A program made the translations under genes and the position numbers. Shown here in pieces: positions 7,876-16,671 of a DNA stretch of 64,000 nt. The stretch comes from an uncultured Bacteroidales bacterium (GTDB lineage: Bacteria; Bacteroidota; Bacteroidia; Bacteroidales; UBA932). The stretch covers positions 62,001 through 126,000 of the forward strand of contig CALVDR010000002.1 of NCBI GenBank assembly GCA_944326365.1, written 5' to 3'. The notes under the pieces are model-generated. The model saw nothing but the letters and a program-made list of their open reading frames with translations, was not told the DNA's origin and made no database searches. Position 1 is the first letter of the stretch; each line of letters begins with the position of its first letter.

Positions 7876-9894
7876 ATGAACAGAAAAATTATTTCAATTG
7901 CTGCGGCAGCTGCCGCAGCAATGTCATTGTCCGCAGGACTCCTGGCTCAGGAATTGAGACCGGAGGCGTTTGACCTGCTGGATCTGGACTGGCCCGGACT
8001 GGAACAGGTGAAGACATTGCACGCCGAAGGGCGTGATTCGGCTGCCGCTGCGGCACTTCTGGAGTACTATCGCGGCCGCGATATCAAAACGCCTGAGATT
8101 CAGGACATCAACAAGGTGAAAATCAGCAAGAAACAGCAGAAATGGGCAGACGAGGCCCTGGAACACACCTTCTACGTGCATGACGGATACCAGCCGTCCT
8201 TCAATTACGGGGAAGATATAGACTGGCAGTATTGGCCGGTAAGGGACAACGAACTGCGCTGGCAGCTCCACCGTCACAAATGGTTTTCTCCGATGGGATA
8301 TGCCTACAGGGTGAGCGGTGACGAAAAATACGCGAAAGAGTGGGCTTTCCAATATATGGACTGGATCAGGAAGAACCCTCTCGTGCAGATAGACCAGGAG
8401 GAGTATGAACTGGTGAGCAGCGGGGAAGTGAAAGGTGCGGCCGAGAACGTGCGTTTCGCATGGCGGCCTCTGGAAGTGAGCCACAGGCTGCAGGACCAGT
8501 GTTTCCAGTTCCAGCTTTTCATAGACTCTCCGTATTTTACCCCGGAGTTCCTGACGGAGTTTCTGGTGAACTACCACAGGCATGCCGACCATATCCTGCA
8601 CAACTACTCCGAGAAGGGGAACCACCTGCTCTTCGAGGCGCAGAGGATGATCTATGCGGGGACATTCTTCCCTGAATTCAAAGAGGCTTCGGTATGGAGA
8701 CAGAGCGGGGTGGATATCCTGAACAGGGAGATCAAGGTGCAGGTCTACGATGACGGAGGCCAGTTCGAGCTGGACCCTCACTATCATCTGGCTACCATCG
8801 AGATTTTCATCAAGGCCCTGTCCATGGCCGACCTGAACGGATTCCGCAGCGATTTCCCTCAGAGCTATATCGACACTGTGGAGAAAATGATAGTCTTCTA
8901 TGCGAACATCTGTTTCCCTGACTATACGAACCCTCTGTTCAGCGATGCCAAGCTGACGGGGAAGGACGCCATGCTGAGCCATTACGCGAAGTGGACGAAG
9001 ATATTCCCTGAAAACCGGTTCATCAGATACCTGGCTACGGAAGGTGCAGAGGGCGAGTTGCCTGACTATCTTTCAAAAGGATTCCTGACCTCCGGTTTCT
9101 TCGTGTTCCGCAACGGATGGGGCATGGATGCCCTCCAGATGGTCGTAAAGGCCGGTCCGAAAGGCGAATGGCACTGCCAGCCTGACAACGGTACCTTCGA
9201 AATGTGGTACAACGGGCGCAGCCTCTTCCAGGATTCCGGCTCCTATGTCTATGCCGGAGACGCCGAAGTGATGCAGTGGAGAAACTGGTTCAGGGCTACC
9301 GCCCATCACAATACGCTCACGCTTAACGATGAAAACCTGGAGACCACGGAGTCGGAGACCCTGCTCTGGCAGCCTGAAGGCGATGTCCAGATATTGGTGA
9401 CGGAAAACCCAAGCTATCAGGACCTGAAACACAGGCGTTCCGTCTTCTTCGTGGACGGGACATATTTTGTGATAGTGGACGAAGCTGTGGGCCCGGTATC
9501 GGGTAACAACAATGTCAACCTGCATTTCCAGATGCCGCGCGGAGACGTGCCGAACAGCCGCGAAGACATGACATTCTACACGAATTTCGAAGACGGGAGC
9601 AATTTCATGTTCCGCTGCTTCGGCCCGGAGAACATGACCATGAAGAAAGAGGCCGGATGGCTGTCAACGGCTTACAACAAGAAAGTCCAGCGCATGAACG
9701 TCAGCTTCAATGTCAAGAAACAGGACTCTCCGTCCGTTCGCTATATCACTGTCATATATCCTAAGGAAAAGGCAGGGAAGGAACCTGCTCTCGATGCGAA
9801 GTTCCTGAACAGGGAATTCAATGAAAAAGCCTTGAAGATACAGGTAAAGGTCGGTAAGGAAAAGAAACGCATACTGGAATATGAACTGGAATAA
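7876..9894 (+). CDS. hepC: PL12 heparinase III (heparan-sulfate lyase)
   Basis: A 672-residue secreted lyase that closely resembles Bacteroides heparinase III over its whole length (for example LRWQLHRHKWFSPMGYAYRV, NVRFAWRPLEVSHRLQDQ, WHCQPDNGTFEMWYNGR). The Ala-rich signal peptide ends ..LSAGLLAQ without a lipobox, so the enzyme is likely soluble in the periplasm. The N-terminal alpha toroid (about 25-390) contains Asn248 and Tyr302 (ELDPHYHLA). The C-terminal beta-sandwich half contains His432 (EWHCQPDN). These are candidate catalytic residues conserved with the second PL12 of this window. It acts after the surface lyase and before GH88. It overlaps the sulfatase gene by 14 nt. The symbol is given by family resemblance. 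Confidence 0.93.
   Translation: MNRKIISIAAAAAAAMSLSAGLLAQELRPEAFDLLDLDWPGLEQVKTLHAEGRDSAAAAALLEYYRGRDIKTPEIQDINKVKISKKQQKWADEALEHTFYVHDGYQPSFNYGEDIDWQYWPVRDNELRWQLHRHKWFSPMGYAYRVSGDEKYAKEWAFQYMDWIRKNPLVQIDQEEYELVSSGEVKGAAENVRFAWRPLEVSHRLQDQCFQFQLFIDSPYFTPEFLTEFLVNYHRHADHILHNYSEKGNHLLFEAQRMIYAGTFFPEFKEASVWRQSGVDILNREIKVQVYDDGGQFELDPHYHLATIEIFIKALSMADLNGFRSDFPQSYIDTVEKMIVFYANICFPDYTNPLFSDAKLTGKDAMLSHYAKWTKIFPENRFIRYLATEGAEGELPDYLSKGFLTSGFFVFRNGWGMDALQMVVKAGPKGEWHCQPDNGTFEMWYNGRSLFQDSGSYVYAGDAEVMQWRNWFRATAHHNTLTLNDENLETTESETLLWQPEGDVQILVTENPSYQDLKHRRSVFFVDGTYFVIVDEAVGPVSGNNNVNLHFQMPRGDVPNSREDMTFYTNFEDGSNFMFRCFGPENMTMKKEAGWLSTAYNKKVQRMNVSFNVKKQDSPSVRYITVIYPKEKAGKEPALDAKFLNREFNEKALKIQVKVGKEKKRILEYELE
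7897..7922. repeat. Perfect 26-bp palindrome inside the PL12 signal-peptide codons
   Basis: Two 13-nt half-sites (left half ATTGCTGCGGCAG) abut with no spacer, 21 nt after the start codon, and encode the poly-Ala stretch of the signal peptide. The mRNA could form a stable hairpin here. Similar palindromes lie in the signal-peptide codons of other genes in this window. Confidence 0.9.
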
Positions 9895-11494
9895 TATAGG
9901 AGCATTGGCAGCCGTACCGGCTGCCTTGCTGGGCATGTCCGGCTGCGGACAGCAGAAACCGGAGCGTCCGAACATAATATTCATCATGACCGATGACCAC
10001 ACTACCCAGGCCATGTCCTGCTATGGCGGGAATCTCGTGCAGACACCGAACATGGACCGTCTGGCCCGGGAAGGAATGAGGTTCGACAATTGCTATGCAG
10101 TCAATGCATTGTCCGGTCCTTCCAGAGCCTGCATCCTGACAGGAAAGTTCAGTCATGTGAACGGGTTCACCGACAATGCCTGCACATTCGACGGAGACCA
10201 GCAGACTCTTCCGAAGCTCCTGCAGCAGGCCGGATACCAGACAGCCGTGATAGGGAAGTGGCACCTGATTTCGGAACCTCAGGGCTTCGATTTCTGGAGC
10301 ATACTCACCGGACAGGAGGAACAGGGAGACTATTACGACCCTGACTTCAACGAAAACGGCCGCCATATCACGGAAAAGGGATACGTGACAGATATCATTA
10401 CGGACAAGGCTCTCGACTTCATCGATCACAGGGATCCTTCGAAGCCTTTCTTCATGATGTTCCATCACAAGGCCCCGCACAGGAACTGGATGCCTGCACC
10501 ACGCCACCTCGGGATGTTCAACGACACCGTGTTCCCTGAGCCTGAGAACCTTCTGGACGACTATGCGGGAAGAGGACGTGCGGCTCGCGAACAGGACATG
10601 AATCTCGAAAACACCTTTACGGAAGACTGGGACCTGAAGCTCCTGACACGTGAGGAGATGCTGGCGGATACCACTAACAGACTCTACAAGGTCTATAACC
10701 GGATGCCTGCGGAAGTCCAGGAGAAATGGGATTCAGTCTATGCAGGACGTATCGCCGAGTACAGGAGCGGAAAACTCCGCGGTGACGAACTGGTGAGATG
10801 GAAATACCAGCAGTACATGAGGGACTATCTCGCTACTGCCATGTCTGTGGATGAAAGCATAGGACGCCTTCTCGACCACCTGGAGGAGACGGGCGAACTG
10901 GACAATACCATTATAGTCTACACTTCCGACCAGGGCTTTTTCCTCGGAGAACACGGGTGGTTCGACAAGCGTTTCATGTACGAAGAATGCCAGCGGATGC
11001 CTCTGCTGGTGCGGTATCCGAAAGCCGTCAGCGCAGGCTCCGTGTCTGACGCCATCTGCATGAATGTGGACTTTGCCCCTACTTTCCTGGAATTTGCCGG
11101 TGCGGAGATTCCTGATGACATCCAGGGTGTATCGCTGAAGCCTGTCCTGGAAAATTCCGGTGCAGAACCTGAGGGATGGCGCGAGGCTGCGTACTATCAT
11201 TACTATGAGTATCCGGCCGAGCACTCCGTCAAACGCCACTACGGCATCAGGACAGCGGACTACAAGCTCATCCATTTCTACAATGACATAGATGAATGGG
11301 AACTGTACGACGAGACTCAGGATCCTCACGAGATGCGAAATGTCTACAACGATCCTGACTATGCCCAGGTCCGTGCCGACATGCACCGGATACTCAAAGA
11401 GGTCCAGAAGCAGTACGGCGATACCGATCCTGACGAGAAGGAAAAGGTCCTGTTCAAGGGTGACCGCCGATATCAGGGGCGTGCCGGTTTGTAG
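9881..11494 (+). CDS. S1-family serine-type sulfatase, likely heparan-sulfate 6-O-sulfatase
   Basis: A 537-residue type I sulfatase. Metal-site residues appear in NIIFIMTDDHTTQ (Asp38, Asp39). The maturation motif is S78-G-P-S-R82 (NALSGPSRACILTGK), so Ser78 would be turned into formylglycine by an anaerobic maturase, which is not in the window. GKWHLI, FHHKAPHRNWMP and YTSDQGFFLGEHGWFDK are further family motifs. A signal with lipobox LGMSGC (Cys22) supports the start at 9881 even though it overlaps the lyase end by 14 nt. Its place after PL12 matches the GlcNAc-6-O-sulfatase of the Bacteroides heparin locus. The 6-O specificity is inferred from that synteny. Confidence 0.9.
   Translation: MNWNNIGALAAVPAALLGMSGCGQQKPERPNIIFIMTDDHTTQAMSCYGGNLVQTPNMDRLAREGMRFDNCYAVNALSGPSRACILTGKFSHVNGFTDNACTFDGDQQTLPKLLQQAGYQTAVIGKWHLISEPQGFDFWSILTGQEEQGDYYDPDFNENGRHITEKGYVTDIITDKALDFIDHRDPSKPFFMMFHHKAPHRNWMPAPRHLGMFNDTVFPEPENLLDDYAGRGRAAREQDMNLENTFTEDWDLKLLTREEMLADTTNRLYKVYNRMPAEVQEKWDSVYAGRIAEYRSGKLRGDELVRWKYQQYMRDYLATAMSVDESIGRLLDHLEETGELDNTIIVYTSDQGFFLGEHGWFDKRFMYEECQRMPLLVRYPKAVSAGSVSDAICMNVDFAPTFLEFAGAEIPDDIQGVSLKPVLENSGAEPEGWREAAYYHYYEYPAEHSVKRHYGIRTADYKLIHFYNDIDEWELYDETQDPHEMRNVYNDPDYAQVRADMHRILKEVQKQYGDTDPDEKEKVLFKGDRRYQGRAGL
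9907..9925. repeat. 7-bp-arm hairpin in the sulfatase signal-peptide codons
   Basis: GGCAGCC and GGCTGCC flank a 5-nt centre, 26 nt after the start codon. This is a weaker member of the set of palindromes found in signal-peptide coding sequences of this window. Confidence 0.6.
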
Positions 11495-11569
11495 TATGTT
11501 CGGGTTTGTTCCGGCAACCGGACTTGGACAATTGAAATCGATATTCATAATGAAAACAAAATAACCGAT

Positions 11570-13201
11570 ATGGACAGAAGAAAATTTCTGAAAACATCAG
11601 GCTGGTCCCTCGTGGGACTGGCAGCTTCCGGCAGCCTTCTCCAGGCATGCGTGAACGGCTCGAAAGAAGCGAAAAAGATCATGCCGTCCCCTACAGGGCT
11701 GAAATTGTTCTGGGGAGACCTGCACAACCACTGTAACATCACATACGGTCACGGAGACATGCGTGATGCTTTCGAAGCGGCAAAGGAACAGCTTGACTTC
11801 GTCAGCGTCACTCCGCACGCCATGTGGCCTGACATAGACACTTTGAAAAACGATCCGCGCCTCGAATGGGTGATCGGCTACCATACCGACGCTTTCAAGC
11901 GACTCCGCAGCGGAAACTACGAGAAGTATGTACGGATGACGAACGAGTACAACGATGAGGGAAAGTTCCTGACATTCGTCGGATATGAGGCGCACAGTCT
12001 GGAGCACGGCGACCACGTGGCCCTGAACTATGACCTCGATGCCCCGCTTGTGGAGTGTACATCCATAGAAGACTGGAAAGAAAAGGCCAGAGGCCACAAA
12101 GTCTTCATCACACCGCATCACATGGGGTACCAGACAGGCTACAGAGGCTACAACTGGAAATGCTTCACGGAGGGTGACCAGACTCCGTTCGTGGAAATGT
12201 ACTCCAGACACGGACTCGCGGAAAGCGACCAGGGCGACTATCCTTATCTGCATGACATGGGACCGCGCGAGTGGGAAGGGACCATACAGTACGGTCTCAG
12301 TCTCGGCCACAAATTCGGTCTCATAGGCTCTACGGACCAGCATTCGGGCTATCCGGGAAGCTATGGAGACGGACGTGTCGGCGTGCTCGCACCGTCCCTG
12401 ACACGTGACGCCATCTGGGAGGCCCTGCGTACCCGCCACGTGTGCTGTGTCACCGGAGACAAGATCAACATAGATTTCAGGATAAACGACGCTCTCATGG
12501 GTGATGTCGTGAAAGGTGTCCGCCGCCGCATCTACGTGAATGTGACCGGAGACAGCTGCATCGACTATGTGGATCTGATCAAGAACGGCAGGCTCCTCGC
12601 CAGGATGAACGGTCCGTACACGCCTGTAATTCCTGACGGGGACACCGTGCGCTGCAAGGTCAAGGTCGAGTTCGGATGGAACCGTGAAGAACAGTATGTG
12701 GAATGGAACGGAAAACTCTCTGTCAACAAGGGACGCATCGTCAGCGTGACCCCATGCTTCCGCGGGGCCGCCTTCACCTCGCCGCAGCCTGGCGAAAAGG
12801 AATTCCATACCAGGGTGAATCGGATTCTGGGCGTATCGGATCAGGATGTCGAACTGAAAATGTTCTCCACGAAGAATCCGAACACCCTTACCCCTGCCAC
12901 CCAGGCCGTAACCCTCGAACTGGAGGTCCCGAAGGACTGCGTCCTGACAGCCGATTTCAACGGCAAGCAGTTCAGCCACACCATCGCAGAACTCCTCGAA
13001 GGTTCACGTACGCATTTCGTGGTGGGCTGGCTCAGCGAAGCCATTCTCTTCAACCGCGCCATGCCTGAGAGCTGCTACACCATCGAGCACTACATGGAAG
13101 ACCGTGAACCTGAAAAGGATACCGACTACTACTATGTCAGAGTCCGCCAGCGTGACCAGCAGTGGGCATTCAGTTCTCCTATCTGGGTCGAAAGGGCATG
13201 A
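11570..13201 (+). CDS. PHP-like DUF3604-type metal-dependent hydrolase, exported
   Basis: A 543-residue protein with a twin-arginine-like start (MDRRKFLK) and a lipobox (LLQAC, Cys27), so probably a lipoprotein. After it comes a PHP-type metal site: GDLHNHCN (His52, His54), VTPHAMWP, YEAHSLEHGDH, TPHHMGYQ and GSTDQHSGYPG, a set of histidines and aspartates expected for a di- or trinuclear centre. The pattern fits the DUF3604 family. PHP domains hydrolyse phosphoesters and related bonds; the substrate here is unknown. It lies inside the heparan-sulfate operon, 75 nt after the sulfatase and overlapping the ROK gene by 4 nt (ATGA), so a role in handling a modified glycosaminoglycan fragment is likely but unproven. 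Confidence 0.8.
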   Translation: MDRRKFLKTSGWSLVGLAASGSLLQACVNGSKEAKKIMPSPTGLKLFWGDLHNHCNITYGHGDMRDAFEAAKEQLDFVSVTPHAMWPDIDTLKNDPRLEWVIGYHTDAFKRLRSGNYEKYVRMTNEYNDEGKFLTFVGYEAHSLEHGDHVALNYDLDAPLVECTSIEDWKEKARGHKVFITPHHMGYQTGYRGYNWKCFTEGDQTPFVEMYSRHGLAESDQGDYPYLHDMGPREWEGTIQYGLSLGHKFGLIGSTDQHSGYPGSYGDGRVGVLAPSLTRDAIWEALRTRHVCCVTGDKINIDFRINDALMGDVVKGVRRRIYVNVTGDSCIDYVDLIKNGRLLARMNGPYTPVIPDGDTVRCKVKVEFGWNREEQYVEWNGKLSVNKGRIVSVTPCFRGAAFTSPQPGEKEFHTRVNRILGVSDQDVELKMFSTKNPNTLTPATQAVTLELEVPKDCVLTADFNGKQFSHTIAELLEGSRTHFVVGWLSEAILFNRAMPESCYTIEHYMEDREPEKDTDYYYVRVRQRDQQWAFSSPIWVERA

Positions 13202-14157
13202 CGATGAAGAAACATGAATACGCCATAGGTATCGACCTCGGCGGTACCAACGTGAAATACGCCCTTATCGACAGCAAGGGCGTGTTTCATTTCGACGGCA
13301 TTTTGCCGTCAATGGCAGAAGTGTCGGCGGAAGCCGTCATAGGCCAGCTGGCAGAGGCGGTCTCGCAGGTGAAGAAAGTGGCGGCGCTCAACGGCATTGA
13401 CCTGAAAGGTGTCGGAATAGGTACGCCGGGTATCGTCGACGAGACAGGGAGGATAGTCGTGGGCGGTGCCGAGAACATCAGAGGCTGGGAGAATATCGCA
13501 TTGGCCGGCAGGCTGGAAGAAATATCCGGTCTTCCTGTCCGTATGGGAAACGATGCGAACCTCATGGGGCTCGGCGAAACTGTCTTCGGAGCTGGGCGCG
13601 GTGCATCTGATGTCGTCTTCATCACCGTAGGTACAGGGATCGGCGGCGCCGTGGTCATAGGCGGGAAACTCTTCGCCGGATATGCCGGCAGGGGAACGGA
13701 ACTCGGACATGTCCCTCTCATCGCTGACGGCGAGAAATGCGCCTGCGGCTCGGTCGGCTGTCTGGAGCATTATGCCTCGGCCTCCGCTCTGGTCCGCAGA
13801 TTCTGCGACAGGATGTCTACCTTGTCTCCCGGGTTTGATGCCGGAAAGGTAGACGGGAAATATATAGTGAATCTGTATAGGCAGGGCGATGCCGTGGCAG
13901 TGGAGAGTCTGGACGAGCACTGTGACTTTCTCGGCCACGGGATTGCGGGGTTCATAAATATTTTCAGTCCGCAGAGAGTGGTTATAGGTGGAGGCATTTC
14001 GCAGGCGGGAGAGTTCTATATCTCGAAAGTCCGTGAAACTGCCATGAAATATGCCATGCGTGACTGTGCCGTGAATACGGAAATCGTGGCGGCGGAGCTG
14101 GGAAACAGGGCCGGCTGTCTCGGTGCTGCATCACTGATCCTCTTCGAAGGAGCCTGA
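13198..14157 (+). CDS. ROK-family sugar kinase
   Basis: A ~320-residue cytoplasmic kinase. The N-terminal phosphate-binding motif is GIDLGGTNVKYAL, and the ROK signature follows (ITVGTGIGGAVVIGGKL, then ELGHVPL). The zinc motif CACGSVGCLEHYAS is complete. There is no N-terminal helix-turn-helix, so it is an enzyme rather than a repressor. The ATG at 13198 overlaps the preceding stop in an ATGA; the ATG at 13204 is an alternative. As last gene of the operon it probably phosphorylates the hexosamine released from heparan sulfate (GlcNAc or GlcN). The exact sugar cannot be read from the sequence. Confidence 0.88.
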   Translation: MTMKKHEYAIGIDLGGTNVKYALIDSKGVFHFDGILPSMAEVSAEAVIGQLAEAVSQVKKVAALNGIDLKGVGIGTPGIVDETGRIVVGGAENIRGWENIALAGRLEEISGLPVRMGNDANLMGLGETVFGAGRGASDVVFITVGTGIGGAVVIGGKLFAGYAGRGTELGHVPLIADGEKCACGSVGCLEHYASASALVRRFCDRMSTLSPGFDAGKVDGKYIVNLYRQGDAVAVESLDEHCDFLGHGIAGFINIFSPQRVVIGGGISQAGEFYISKVRETAMKYAMRDCAVNTEIVAAELGNRAGCLGAASLILFEGA

Positions 14158-14183
14158 TCCGGATGATTTCACCGGATCCACGT

Positions 14184-14702
14184 TCAATACGTGCTTGCAG
14201 CCCGGATGTCCGAGACGAGATTTTCGTATGTGGCGACCGGGCTGTCATCGTATATGCTGTGAATGATCAGGCCGCCGGACGATACATACACGCGAGGGAC
14301 TCCTTCGGATGCGAAAAGACTATATACCGTACGGTCTTTTTGTGCTGAATACGGGAGCGTGAGTCCGTTTTCCGCCCAATATTCCGCTATGTCTGCGGCA
14401 TCTTCTTCCCGGCTTATGCAGAGAACGGCGGCTTCAGGACTGAATTCATCATGGATGCGCTGTATGACAGGAAGTTCGGCCTGACAGTCGGGACATCCGG
14501 TATGGAAGAATACTATCACGGATACCTTGCCTGCCAGATCTCCGGTACTCAGGACCGAGCCGTCGTCCATCGTCACGCTGAACCAGGGCAGTCTGTCCCC
14601 CGGCCTCAGGTCAGCCCCTTCCGGAATCCTGTCCCTGATGCAGGCTGACATCGTCAGCAATATCACCCCTATGACCGTGAGTCTCAATTTGTTCCAATTC
14701 AT
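14184..14702 (-). CDS. TlpA/ResA-like thioredoxin-fold lipoprotein
   Basis: A 172-residue periplasmic lipoprotein when started at 14702 (MNWNKLRLTV, lipobox TMSAC); an upstream in-frame ATG at 14732 would add ten residues before the signal. The thioredoxin fold contains the CxxC active site CPDC (FFHTGCPDCQAELP) and the cis-Pro loop EGVPRVYV. It would act in thiol-disulfide exchange. It lies on the opposite strand from the heparan-sulfate genes, 26 nt from the end of the ROK gene and divergent from the MFS gene, so a functional link to the locus is not evident. Confidence 0.85.
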   Translation of the reverse strand: MNWNKLRLTVIGVILLTMSACIRDRIPEGADLRPGDRLPWFSVTMDDGSVLSTGDLAGKVSVIVFFHTGCPDCQAELPVIQRIHDEFSPEAAVLCISREEDAADIAEYWAENGLTLPYSAQKDRTVYSLFASEGVPRVYVSSGGLIIHSIYDDSPVATYENLVSDIRAASTY

Positions 14703-14753
14703 ATATGGCTGACCGGTACAAATGTATGACATTTTTGTAATATAGACAATATT

Positions 14754-15050
14754 AACGTCAGTTCGACGAATTATTCTACTCAGTACCAGAGACTTCGTCG
14801 AACTGACGTTACGATTTCTTCGAAATCTCCCTTCATTTTACGTGTCACCCCACCTAAATTGGGTGACCCAGTCACCCAATTACGTCTTTCTTCGAAAGAC
14901 TAGCCCTGTCTTAACCCCCTGCACCCCCTATTAGGGGGATTTTCTTAGGCCTCTCGTATGGGAGGACTTGCCTACGGATTCGTTCCACGAATCCTCTAAA
15001 AGAGGTAGTTCTCTGAAATTCACTGCGTTCTTTTCATCGAACTCACGTTA
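14754..15050. repeat. Hairpin-dense intergenic element with imperfect terminal inverted repeats
   Basis: This fills most of the 455-nt gap between the thioredoxin-like and MFS genes. It starts with a perfect 17-bp inverted repeat (AACGTCAGTTCGACGAA at 14754-14770, complement at 14794-14810). Then come stem-loops around GATTT/AAATC, ATTGGGTGAC/GTCACCCAAT, GTCTTT/AAAGAC, CCCCC/GGGGG, GGATTCGT/ACGAATCC and CCTCT/AGAGG. The right end (TTCATCGAACTCACGTTAA) is an imperfect complement of the left end (TTAACGTCAGTTCGACGAA), 17 of 19. It has no gene. It could be a MITE-like element or a structured RNA. Confidence 0.7.
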
Positions 15051-15087
15051 ATTAGATGAACACTATGTCAGTCATATTTTCAAAATC

Positions 15088-15118
15088 TTGGTAATGTCAG
15101 CGGTTCGTGCTATCTTTG
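15088..15118 (+). promoter_or_regulatory. Promoter of the MFS transporter gene
   Basis: TTG at 15088-15090 and TATCTTTG at 15111-15118, 20 nt apart, match the Bacteroidetes -33/-7 consensus. The -7 box lies 39 nt upstream of the ATG at 15158. Confidence 0.75.
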
Positions 15119-15157
15119 GAAGATTTTTAACCGGAATGACACACAAATAACCGCAAA

Positions 15158-16543
15158 ATGGGTCTATACTCTTTCTACAGGATCAGCAAGCCATCGCAGG
15201 AAAAGGTCCCTGCCGGGAAAGTGCCTGAAGTCTATAAGCGTCTTAGACGGAATACTTTCTGGGCGGCGACAGTAGCTTACAGCCTTTATTATGTCTGCAG
15301 GCTCAGCCTGAGCGTGGTGAAACAGCCTCTCATCGATTCCGAACTCCTGACTGCAGGACAGCTGGGAATCATAGGCTCTGCCATGCTTTTCGTCTATGCA
15401 GTGGGGAAATTCATGAACGGCTTTATCGCAGACTACTGCAATATCCGCCGTTTCATGGCGACCGGACTGGCGGTATCTGCCCTGATAAACCTGCTGATGG
15501 GAGTGCTCGGCTTCCTGCATGGCGATATGGGGATAGCTTCCGTGGCGGTGTTCATATCGTTCGTCATCCTGTGGGGGATCAACGGCTGGGCACAGTCCAT
15601 GGGTTCTCCTCCGGGGATCATAAATCTTTCCCGCTGGTTCCCGCTGAACAAGAGGGGAACGTATTACGGGATATTCAGTGCCACTCCTTATTTGGGAGAG
15701 TTCCTGTCATTCATAGTCATAGGGGCCATAGTGGGGACTTTCGGATGGCAGTCCGGATTCATATTCGCCGCCGCGGCAGGAGTGATCGGTACGCTGGCCA
15801 TTCTTTTTTTCGTGAGCGATACACCGGAGAGCAAGGGCCTGCCTTCCGTTCAGGAACTTTCTTCGGAAGAACTCAGGAAAGAGGACAGGATGAGGACTTC
15901 CGAGGTCCAGAAATCGGTCCTGAAGCATCCGGGAATATGGATCATTTCCGCTGCGAGCGCATTCATCTATATCACCAAGTATGCCGTGGCAGGCTGGGGC
16001 GTGCTCTTCCTGCAGAAAGAAAAGCTCTTTTCCCTGGAATCCGCCTCGCAGATCATCGCTTTTTCCGCAGTATTCGGAGTGGTCGGTACCGTATTGGCCG
16101 GATGGCTGTCCGATACGGTATTCAGGAGTGACCGTATCAAGCCGGCGATATTGTCCGGAGCCGTAGGCTTCGTGGCACTGGCCCTTTTTCTGTTTTCCGA
16201 GGGCGGATATGTGCTGAACGTAGTATATGTTTCCGTATTCAGCCTGGCGATAGGGGTGCTGTACTGTATTGTCGCAGGCCTGATGGCCGTAGACATCGTA
16301 CCGAGAAAGGCTACGGGGGCGGCATTGGGTATCGTCGGGATTTCGAGCTATCTGGCAGCCGGCATCCAGGATATCGCCAGCGGCTATCTGATAGAAGGTA
16401 ATATGCAGCATGCCGGTGAGGTGGCGGATGCCGTGTACAATTTCACACCCGTTTCTGTCTTCTGGCTGGCAGCGGCTCTGGTTTCCTTCCTGCTGCCGGT
16501 GTTCAACTGGAAGAAAATGATGAAGCAGGCGAATGAAGAATGA
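15158..16543 (+). CDS. MFS transporter of the OPA (GlpT/UhpT-like) family
   Basis: A 461-residue inner-membrane permease with about 12 hydrophobic segments. The N-terminal half carries the OPA-type pattern: AYSLYYVCRLSLSVV near residue 40, GKFMNGFIADYCNIRR near 88, and WAQSMGSPPGIINLSRWFPLNKRGTYYGI near 148-176. The central loop (about 225-250) is charged. Members exchange organic anions or phosphorylated sugars, and relatives carry hexuronates. In the Bacteroides heparin locus a transporter of this kind accompanies the kinase, so uptake of a sugar or uronate from digested heparan sulfate is plausible. It has its own promoter, separate from the main operon. Confidence 0.85.
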   Translation: MGLYSFYRISKPSQEKVPAGKVPEVYKRLRRNTFWAATVAYSLYYVCRLSLSVVKQPLIDSELLTAGQLGIIGSAMLFVYAVGKFMNGFIADYCNIRRFMATGLAVSALINLLMGVLGFLHGDMGIASVAVFISFVILWGINGWAQSMGSPPGIINLSRWFPLNKRGTYYGIFSATPYLGEFLSFIVIGAIVGTFGWQSGFIFAAAAGVIGTLAILFFVSDTPESKGLPSVQELSSEELRKEDRMRTSEVQKSVLKHPGIWIISAASAFIYITKYAVAGWGVLFLQKEKLFSLESASQIIAFSAVFGVVGTVLAGWLSDTVFRSDRIKPAILSGAVGFVALALFLFSEGGYVLNVVYVSVFSLAIGVLYCIVAGLMAVDIVPRKATGAALGIVGISSYLAAGIQDIASGYLIEGNMQHAGEVADAVYNFTPVSVFWLAAALVSFLLPVFNWKKMMKQANEE

Positions 16544-16642
16544 ATTGATTCCGCCGGTGTCTCCCTGACATGAAAAGCCGGTCCGCCCGTCGTCCGTGAT
16601 GAAAAAAACTGCGGATAAGGTATCAACATACCGAAAAAATGA

Positions 16643-16650
16643 TATATTTG
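16643..16650 (+). promoter_or_regulatory. -7 box of the S9 peptidase-SusCD operon
   Basis: TATATTTG lies 21 nt upstream of the ATG at 16672. It overlaps the first codons of a longer reading frame starting at 16639, which therefore cannot be the true start. No clear TTG is seen at -33. Confidence 0.6.
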
Positions 16651-16671
16651 CGACGAAACGGACATTGGCAG

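Noticed and set aside
11597-12979. Minus-strand open frame of 460 codons opposite the DUF3604 gene
   Set aside because: It is a shadow of a clear coding gene; its composition (many His, Val and Arg) resembles no family.
14754-15050. Insertion sequence
   Set aside because: Imperfect terminal inverted repeats are present but there is no transposase frame; at most a MITE-like element.
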